This document shows positions 1 to 4,685 of a stretch of 7,483 bases of DNA, in pieces (the first letter of the stretch is position 1; every line of letters begins with the position of its first letter). Both the position numbers and the translations under genes were made by a program. Location: the NCBI GenBank assembly GCA_003448685.1, contig DLXW01000251.1:9642-17124 (forward strand), given 5' to 3'. A model generated the notes under the pieces. That model saw only the letters and a list, made by a program, of their open reading frames with translations, made no database searches and had not been told where the DNA came from. The stretch is from Cyanothece sp. UBA12306 (GTDB lineage Bacteria > Cyanobacteriota > Cyanobacteriia > Cyanobacteriales > Microcystaceae).

Positions 1-675
1 TCAGGAGGACAACAACAAAGAGTCGCATTAGCAAGAGCATTAGCTTTATCTCCTGGGTTATTATTGTTAGATGAACCCCTATCTGCTTTAGATGCTAAAG
101 TCAGGGTAAAATTGCGTTCAGAAATTACACAATTACAAAAAAGTTTAGGTATTACAACTGTTATGGTAACCCACGATCAGGCAGAAGCATTAGCTATGGC
201 AGATCGGGTAGTTGTGATGGATAAAGGATATATTGCTCAGGTGGGAACTGCTCATTCTATTTATCAATATCCCCAAAGTCCTTTTGTTGCCAATTTTATT
301 GGTGTTATGAATTTTTTACAGGGAATTGTTGTTGGGTCTGATCAAGTTTGTTGTGGTAATTTAGAATTTAAAGTTACACAAAATCAACTATCAGTCAATC
401 AAAAAGCAACTATAGCAATTCGACCAGAAGATATTCGTATTTTAGACAACAAAGAAACTGATAATTTGAATAATACATTAGATGCTAAGGTTGAAGAAAT
501 TGAGTTTTTAGGTTCTGTTTATCGTTTAAAATTAATTCCTCAAGGTGATGCAAAAGAAGATTTAATTGTTGAAATTAATACCAGTCAAGCGCGTCAGTTA
601 AATTTAGAATCAATTGACTATCTAACTCTTTATTTTCCCCCTGAATCTATTCAAACTTTTACGTCAGAAAACTAA
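1..675 (+). CDS. ABC importer ATP-binding subunit, Fe3+/2-aminoethylphosphonate-type (5' truncated by window)
   Basis: This is the cytoplasmic ATPase that powers an ABC importer; its partner is the permease encoded next. The frame is open from base 1, so the gene starts before the window and the Walker A motif is missing. Visible fragment residues, counted from base 1: signature SGGQQQR (1-7), Walker B LLLLDEP (20-26) with catalytic Glu25, D-loop SALD (28-31), H-loop His58 in VTHDQAEA, the FIG-x-MNF segment (99-105), and a C-terminal TOBE-like part from about 135 to 215 containing IRPEDIRI. This order is that of the MalK/PotA/FbpC/CysA group with a regulatory TOBE domain. Pairing with a fused double permease points to the iron(III) or 2-aminoethylphosphonate (PhnT/AepV-like) branch; the exact substrate is inferred. 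The TTG at 64 is internal, inside the Walker B segment, and is not a real start. The permease gene begins 112 bp downstream. Confidence 0.93.
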   Translation, partial: SGGQQQRVALARALALSPGLLLLDEPLSALDAKVRVKLRSEITQLQKSLGITTVMVTHDQAEALAMADRVVVMDKGYIAQVGTAHSIYQYPQSPFVANFIGVMNFLQGIVVGSDQVCCGNLEFKVTQNQLSVNQKATIAIRPEDIRILDNKETDNLNNTLDAKVEEIEFLGSVYRLKLIPQGDAKEDLIVEINTSQARQLNLESIDYLTLYFPPESIQTFTSEN

Positions 676-732
676 TAATTAATAAACTTCTTACAAAATA
701 GGTTTTAATTGCCATTAATCAACCCATAATTT

Positions 733-763
733 TTGACAGGTTATAACCATCAATTTTTATTAT
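733..763 (+). promoter_or_regulatory. Putative sigma70-type promoter with palindromic operator-like site, upstream of permease gene
   Basis: A perfect -35 hexamer TTGACA lies at 733-738, and a -10-like TATTAT (5 of 6 matches) at 758-763. The 19-bp spacing is slightly long. The predicted start lies about 20 bases before the permease ATG at 788. The spacer holds the perfect 10-bp palindrome GGTTATAACC (739-748), directly abutting the -35 hexamer, where a repressor could bind. This would let the permease gene be transcribed separately from the upstream ATPase gene. The hexamers are seen; promoter activity is inferred. Confidence 0.35.
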
Positions 764-787
764 TAATTTATAGCTCAAATAACACAA

Positions 788-2515
788 ATGACAGTCAATT
801 CTCAGAAAATATCCAAAAACTTTACAAAAATTAGACAGATAACAACTCCTGAAGATTGGATCATGCGGGGGTTACTTTTATTAGGAACAATCTGGTTATT
901 AGTAGGAGTGGTTTTACCCCTTTATCCTATGATAATCCGTAGTTTTTATGATACTAACGGTAATTGGATTGGTTTGACTAATTATGTTAAATATCTAACA
1001 ACACCAACCCTTGCAGCTTCTTTTTTTAATAGTTTTTATATTGCTATTGTGAGTACCTTAATTGCCGTTATTCTGGCTTTTATTTTTGCCTATGGTTTAA
1101 CTAGAACAGCAATGATAGGTAAACCAATTTTTAAAATATTGGGAATGTTACCTTTATATATTCCTCCCCTTGCTTCTGCTATTGGGTTAATCTATTTATT
1201 TGGGACTAGAGGATTAATTACTACCGGATTTTTTGGCAATATACCACAGTGGAATATCAATCTTTATGGAGCAAATGGAATTATTATAGGAGAATTCTTG
1301 TATATTTTTCCTCAAGCTTTAGTCATTTTAACCACTGCATTAAGTTTAACTGATGCTCGATTATACGAAGCAGCACAAGCATTACGCACCCCACCTCTTC
1401 GTACCTTCTTAACTGTCACAATTCCTAGTGTTAAGTATGGACTTATTAGTTCTATTTTTGTTTGTTTTATTTTAGCATTTACTGACTTTGGTGTTCCGAA
1501 AGTAGTTGGGGGTAATTTTAATGTTTTAGCCACAGATATTTACAAACAAGTTATCGGACAACAAAATTTTTCCATGGGGGCAACTATCAGCGTTTTTCTC
1601 TTAATTCCGACAGTTCTTGCCTTTATTATTGATCGGATTATTCAAAGAAAACAAACCGCTTTAGTTAGTGCAAAAGCTGTTCCTTTGCAAGCAAAACCTA
1701 ACCCAGTATTAGATTGGATTATGTTTGGCTTTTGTAGCTTGGTTGTCTTCTTTATTTTGATTGTATTGGGAACAATTATTTTTGCTTCTTTAGTTAATGT
1801 TTGGCCTTATAACTTTGGTTTAGGATTAAAACATTATAACTTTAGCAATGTTGGTGGTGGTGGTTATAATGCTTATTGGAATAGTATTGTTATGGCATTT
1901 TATACAGCAGTTTTCGGCACAATAATTGTTTTTACTGGTGCTTATTTAGTCGAAAAAGGTAAAGGAATCAAATGGCTAAGAAATATTAATTATTTTCTCT
2001 CGACAATTCCCTTAGCTTTACCAGGATTAGTTTTAGGTTTAGCTTATGTATTTTTCTTTAATAATCCTGGAAATCCACTCAATGGATTATATGGCACATT
2101 AGGTATTTTAGTAATCTGTAATATTATTCATTTTTATACTGTTTGTTTTCTGACAGCTAATACCGCTTTAAAGCAAATTGATCCAGAATTTGAAGCAGTT
2201 TCTGCCTCAATGTCTGTACCTTTTTATAAAACATTTTGGCGCGTAACTGTTCCCCTTTGTCTTCCAGCTATCCTAGAAATCGGAATTTATTATTTTGTTA
2301 ACACAATGGTAACAGTTTCCGCAATTATTTTTCTGTATCCTGCTAATTTACCTTTAGCGGCAGTTGCTATTGTCAATATGGACGATGCGGGAGATATTGC
2401 GCCTGCTGCTGCTATGTCTACTTTAATTGTCTTAACCAGTATTACAGTCAGAATTATCTATTGGTTTACCACACAGGGATTACGAGAAAAAACCCAAGCT
2501 TGGTTGAAAAAATAA
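788..2515 (+). CDS. ABC importer permease, two fused BPD_transp_1 domains (2-aminoethylphosphonate/iron type)
   Basis: This inner-membrane permease supplies both halves of the transport channel in one 575-residue chain. About twelve hydrophobic segments are visible (roughly 28-50, 81-104, 117-137, 161-184, 216-234, 266-284, 309-335, 366-386, 399-424, 435-457, 491-513, 540-558). Each half has a cytoplasmic EAA-type coupling loop that docks on the ATPase: YEAAQALRTPPLRTFLTVTIP (193-213, the usual Gly replaced by Arg) and FEAVSASMSVPFYKTFWRVTVP (468-489). Segments such as DFGVPKVVGGNFNVLATDIY (233-252) and the ~550-residue fused layout recall the putative 2-aminoethylphosphonate permease family (TIGR03262/PhnU2, AepW-like). 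FutB/FbpB-type iron permeases are the main alternative. The ATG at 788 has no Shine-Dalgarno sequence, common in cyanobacteria; Met26 is a less likely start because it would remove the charged N-terminal tail. The gene follows its ATPase on the same strand. Confidence 0.92.
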   Translation: MTVNSQKISKNFTKIRQITTPEDWIMRGLLLLGTIWLLVGVVLPLYPMIIRSFYDTNGNWIGLTNYVKYLTTPTLAASFFNSFYIAIVSTLIAVILAFIFAYGLTRTAMIGKPIFKILGMLPLYIPPLASAIGLIYLFGTRGLITTGFFGNIPQWNINLYGANGIIIGEFLYIFPQALVILTTALSLTDARLYEAAQALRTPPLRTFLTVTIPSVKYGLISSIFVCFILAFTDFGVPKVVGGNFNVLATDIYKQVIGQQNFSMGATISVFLLIPTVLAFIIDRIIQRKQTALVSAKAVPLQAKPNPVLDWIMFGFCSLVVFFILIVLGTIIFASLVNVWPYNFGLGLKHYNFSNVGGGGYNAYWNSIVMAFYTAVFGTIIVFTGAYLVEKGKGIKWLRNINYFLSTIPLALPGLVLGLAYVFFFNNPGNPLNGLYGTLGILVICNIIHFYTVCFLTANTALKQIDPEFEAVSASMSVPFYKTFWRVTVPLCLPAILEIGIYYFVNTMVTVSAIIFLYPANLPLAAVAIVNMDDAGDIAPAAAMSTLIVLTSITVRIIYWFTTQGLREKTQAWLKK

Positions 2516-2576
2516 AGACTTATCTTAGTTTTTAGATCAAGTAATTAGAAGTATCTTAGCTATTTGAGATTAATCA

Positions 2577-3002
2577 ATGAAGGAAACTAGATTACGTTTA
2601 ACTGTTTTAGGATTATTTATTGACGATGATCAAGTATTAATGATTCATCAAATGACTTTTCCTGAACCAGATTGTTGGGATTTGCCAGGGGGGGGTTTAG
2701 AACCCCATGAACCTTTACTTGAAGGATTAAAGCGAGAAGTTAAAGAAGAAACAAGTATTGAAAATTTTACAGTCGAAAAATTATTAACTGTGGCTGAAAG
2801 TTTTTTCCCAGAAGGAGAAAATAAAATCTTGCATACTGTTAATATAATTTATCAATGTTCAGTATATCCTAAACCCTATAACTTAAAGAGTGATGAAGCA
2901 GAAATAGGTCCCAAAGGAATTCAATGGATACCCATTGATAGCTTAACTCAAGAAATTTGTTCTAGCAGAAGTTGGCAAGCTTTACAAACTCTAAAATCTT
3001 GA
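2577..3002 (+). CDS. Nudix hydrolase
   Basis: This small cytoplasmic hydrolase (141 residues, a typical single-domain length) cleaves nucleoside diphosphates linked to another moiety; the substrate cannot be read from the sequence. The 23-residue Nudix box spans 39-61: Gly39, Glu45, then REVKEE (53-58), with the metal-binding Glu54, Glu57 and Glu58 all present. The box's last Gly is Ser60, a known kind of variation. The preceding WDLPGGG (34-40) is the usual lead-in strand, and the N-terminal strand (residues 7-25) fits an ADP-ribose pyrophosphatase/MutT-like fold. The ATG at 2577 has no clear Shine-Dalgarno sequence, but the N-terminus beginning shortly before the first strand fits the family. 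It lies 61 bp after the permease gene, so it could be co-transcribed, but no functional link to transport is evident. Confidence 0.92.
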   Translation: MKETRLRLTVLGLFIDDDQVLMIHQMTFPEPDCWDLPGGGLEPHEPLLEGLKREVKEETSIENFTVEKLLTVAESFFPEGENKILHTVNIIYQCSVYPKPYNLKSDEAEIGPKGIQWIPIDSLTQEICSSRSWQALQTLKS

Positions 3003-3054
3003 AAATCCTTGGTTAATTTGTAAATGTATGTGAAATTTTGATAAAATGTCTGAA

Positions 3055-3060
3055 TATAAT
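3055..3060 (+). promoter_or_regulatory. Possible -10 element before the LpxB-related gene
   Basis: A perfect TATAAT sits 37 bases before the ATG at 3098, in the 95-bp spacer after the Nudix gene. No good -35 hexamer is found 16-18 bases upstream, and the TG just before it is one base off the extended -10 position. In DNA this AT-rich a chance match is plausible. Confidence 0.25.
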
Positions 3061-3097
3061 CAATCAAGATTAATATTTTATTGTACTAAACAAATAA

Positions 3098-4276
3098 ATG
3101 AAGCAAATATTATTTATCAGTAATGGTACAGGAGAAGATTTAAACGCGAGTTTAATTCTCCAGTCATTAGTCAAAATTGCTCCTCAAATTAACATCGTAG
3201 CCATGGCATTAGTAGGATCAGGAAGTGCTTATCATCGTTTAGGTATTCCCCTAATTGGTCCTCGAAAAAATCTCCCTTCTGGAGGTATTTTTTACACCCA
3301 TTTTTTTAATTTACTTAAAGATTTGGGATCGGGACTGGTAGGACTTACTTTACGTCAAATTCAATTCTTATTAAATTACCGTCAACATTGCCATTTTTGT
3401 GTTGCTGTAGGGGATATTTTTCCTGTTACCATGGCCTATATTACGGGTCGTCCTTTTGTCGCTTTTCTTGTTTCAACTTCTAGTTTTTATGAAGGAAAAT
3501 TGCACTTACCCTGGTTGACCCGATGGTGTCTGCGATCGCCTAATTGTCTAGGGGTGTTTACTAGAGATGCTTTTACTGCCGAAGATTTGCGGCAACAAGG
3601 CATGAGTAAAGCCATTTTTGCAGGATATCCCATTCTTGATGTTTTGTCCCCCACAGGTCAAGATTTAAACCTTAACCCTAATTTACCCATGATTGCGATA
3701 ATCCCTGGCAGTCGTCTGCCTGAAGCCCTCCATAATCTTACTTTACAATTAAGAGTTTGCGAGGCAATTTGCGAATTAGAAACAGTACAATTTCGGGTTC
3801 CTTTGGTTTCTAGTATTACAGAAGAAGATTTAATAAATATTGCTAAACAAGAAGAATGGAATTATCAATCTTTAGGAAAATTTGTTAAACAAAAGGGGAA
3901 ACAAACTATCATTATTGAATGTTATTGGAATGCCTTTGCTGATATTTTACAAAAATGTGATTTAGTCTTAGGAATGGCAGGAACTGCTGTAGAACAAGCA
4001 GTAGGCTTAGGAAAGCCTGTCGTACAAATTCCTGGCCCTGGGCCTCAATTTACCTATGGCTTTGCTGAAGCTCAAATGCGACTGTTAGGAATTTCGGTAA
4101 AAACTATTGGTAAAAATCATCAAAATCCTCTTATTTTTGAAGAAGCTGCCCAAACTATTCAATCTATTCTTAAAGACTCTGAATATTTAGAAAAGTGTCG
4201 GGAAAATGGTTATCAAAGAGTTGGAAAGAAAGGTGGTTCGCAAAGTCTTGCTGATGCTATTGCTAAATTAATTTAA
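3098..4276 (+). CDS. Lipid-A-disaccharide synthase-related protein (LpxB-like glycosyltransferase, TIGR03492-like)
   Basis: This 392-residue protein has a two-domain glycosyltransferase-B layout. The N-terminal domain opens with ILFISNGTGEDLNASLI (4-20), and VAVGDIFPV (102-110) is a second conserved block. The C-terminal domain has IIPGSRLPE (201-209), matching the PGSR-x-x-E signature of LpxB, and AGTAVEQAVGLGKP (294-307) followed by IPGPGPQFTYGFAEAQ (311-326), the nucleotide-sugar-binding side in LpxB and MurG relatives. It is not LpxB itself: the N-terminus differs, and this family, found mainly in cyanobacteria beside a separate true LpxB, has no established function as far as I know. Transfer of a sugar to a lipid acceptor at the inner face of the membrane is inferred from the fold. 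No signal peptide or membrane segment is apparent. No Shine-Dalgarno sequence precedes the ATG, but the first strand begins at residue 3, which fixes the start well. It contains one HIP1 site. Confidence 0.9.
   Translation: MKQILFISNGTGEDLNASLILQSLVKIAPQINIVAMALVGSGSAYHRLGIPLIGPRKNLPSGGIFYTHFFNLLKDLGSGLVGLTLRQIQFLLNYRQHCHFCVAVGDIFPVTMAYITGRPFVAFLVSTSSFYEGKLHLPWLTRWCLRSPNCLGVFTRDAFTAEDLRQQGMSKAIFAGYPILDVLSPTGQDLNLNPNLPMIAIIPGSRLPEALHNLTLQLRVCEAICELETVQFRVPLVSSITEEDLINIAKQEEWNYQSLGKFVKQKGKQTIIIECYWNAFADILQKCDLVLGMAGTAVEQAVGLGKPVVQIPGPGPQFTYGFAEAQMRLLGISVKTIGKNHQNPLIFEEAAQTIQSILKDSEYLEKCRENGYQRVGKKGGSQSLADAIAKLI
3532..3539. repeat. HIP1 octamer (GCGATCGC)
   Basis: This is a perfect copy of the palindromic HIP1 octamer that is strongly over-represented in many cyanobacterial genomes. 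It lies inside the LpxB-related gene and supports a cyanobacterial origin. Confidence 0.8.
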
Positions 4277-4294
4277 CAAAAAAATGTTTTTTGT
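4276..4294 (+). terminator. Weak terminator-like A/T hairpin after the LpxB-related gene
   Basis: ACAAAAAA (4276-4283) and TTTTTTGT (4287-4294) form an 8-bp stem around a 3-base loop, starting on the last base of the stop codon. The stem is almost all A:T with one G:C pair, so it would be weak. Its position right at the gene end and its run of six T are the only support. Confidence 0.25.
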
Positions 4295-4348
4295 AAAGTT
4301 TTGTATGATTTTCATCAACAATTTCCAGAAACTGTTGTTAATTAATTG

Positions 4349-4354
4349 TATAAT
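4349..4354 (+). promoter_or_regulatory. Possible -10 element ahead of the structured spacer
   Basis: A perfect TATAAT would place a transcript start near 4361, just before the long hairpin, giving either a leader of about 325 bases for the caspase gene or a separate small RNA. No recognisable -35 lies at the right distance, so support is weak. Confidence 0.22.
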
Positions 4355-4365
4355 ATGACTAGACA

Positions 4366-4410
4366 GAATTAAAAATCTAAACAAAATTCATAATCTTAGA
4401 TTTTTGATTC
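4366..4410. repeat. 15-pair hairpin (inverted repeat with 15-base loop)
   Basis: The left arm 4366-4380 (GAATTAAAAATCTAA) pairs with the right arm 4396-4410 (TTAGATTTTTGATTC). Fourteen pairs are perfect and one is T:G, which is a wobble in RNA. This length with a close loop is well beyond chance. No T-run follows the stem, so a standard intrinsic terminator is unlikely; a mobile-element remnant or a structured RNA is possible. Confidence 0.6.
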
Positions 4411-4572
4411 ATTGAATATCCAATGTATTGCTCTCTTCAGGCTAGATATTTCGGTTATCCCTGTCTAGTTCGTTTCTCAATGAACAAGAAAATTTTAACT
4501 AAGAGAAAAAAAAGTAAATATTGCTAAGAGATAATCTTTGATAAAAGCTTGAAAGGGTTGGTATACCGCTAC

Positions 4573-4593
4573 GCAAAAGGCAAAAGGCAAAAG
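4573..4593. repeat. Tandem heptamer repeat, 3 x GCAAAAG
   Basis: Three exact, adjacent copies of GCAAAAG occupy 4573-4579, 4580-4586 and 4587-4593. Short tandem heptamers of this kind (STRR-type) are common in cyanobacterial intergenic DNA and often vary in copy number between strains. It lies about 90 bases before the caspase gene, in the middle of a weak inverted pair. Confidence 0.85.
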
Positions 4594-4660
4594 TAGGCTA
4601 GACAAAAATTTCAAGCTCTGAGACTGTCCTAAAGTTTTTGCGTGGTGCTATATAGCTAGT

Positions 4661-4677
4661 TCCTAGTAGAATAGGAG
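4661..4677 (+). promoter_or_regulatory. Shine-Dalgarno site of the caspase gene, within a small hairpin
   Basis: AGGAG (4673-4677) lies 8 bases before the ATG at 4686, the only clear Shine-Dalgarno sequence in the window, and it fixes that start. TCCTA (4661-4665) is complementary to TAGGA (4672-4676) across a 6-base loop, with two possible G:U pairs extending it, so the ribosome site could be partly masked in the mRNA. The ribosome site is well supported; the masking is inferred. Confidence 0.6.
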
Positions 4678-4685
4678 TACTTATA

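Larger units (their letters stand above)
4277..4685. other. 409-bp non-coding spacer rich in inverted and tandem repeats
   Basis: No convincing gene is seen here on either strand. In order the spacer holds a weak A/T hairpin (4276-4294), a TATAAT (4349-4354), a long hairpin (4366-4410) flanked by a 9-bp inverted pair (4358-4366 with 4461-4469), a short hairpin CATTG/CAATG (4410-4425), a 9-bp inverted pair AGCTTGAAA/TTTCAAGCT (4546-4554 with 4609-4617) around a tandem heptamer (4573-4593), the palindrome GCTATATAGC (4647-4656), and a small hairpin that covers the Shine-Dalgarno sequence of the next gene. Widely spaced 8-9 bp pairs are near chance level in a spacer this size; the 4366-4410 hairpin and the heptamers are not. 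Confidence 0.6.

Noticed and set aside
1312..1533. 73-codon minus-strand open frame inside the permease gene
   Set aside because: It is opposite the first EAA loop and a conserved permease segment; nothing suggests a real protein.
2521..2559. Direct repeat TATCTTAG (2521-2528 and 2552-2559) between the permease and Nudix genes, considered as a regulator site
   Set aside because: Eight AT-rich bases occurring twice in 40 bp is weak, it matches no known site, and no promoter hexamers flank it.
4423..4527. 34-codon open frame in the spacer (ATG at 4423, second in-frame ATG at 4480) with a Lys/Arg-rich C-terminus
   Set aside because: There is no Shine-Dalgarno sequence, no recognisable similarity, it overlaps the predicted hairpins, and its length is within what chance gives in this spacer.
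4573..4593. Three heptamers considered as the start of a CRISPR array
   Set aside because: The units are 7 bases, directly adjacent and without spacers, which is a simple tandem repeat; no cas genes are near.
4546..4617. AGCTTGAAA/TTTCAAGCT inverted pair around the heptamer repeat, considered as a mobile element or RNA
   Set aside because: A single 9-bp pair across 54 bases is close to chance in this spacer, and no further pairing extends it inward or outward.
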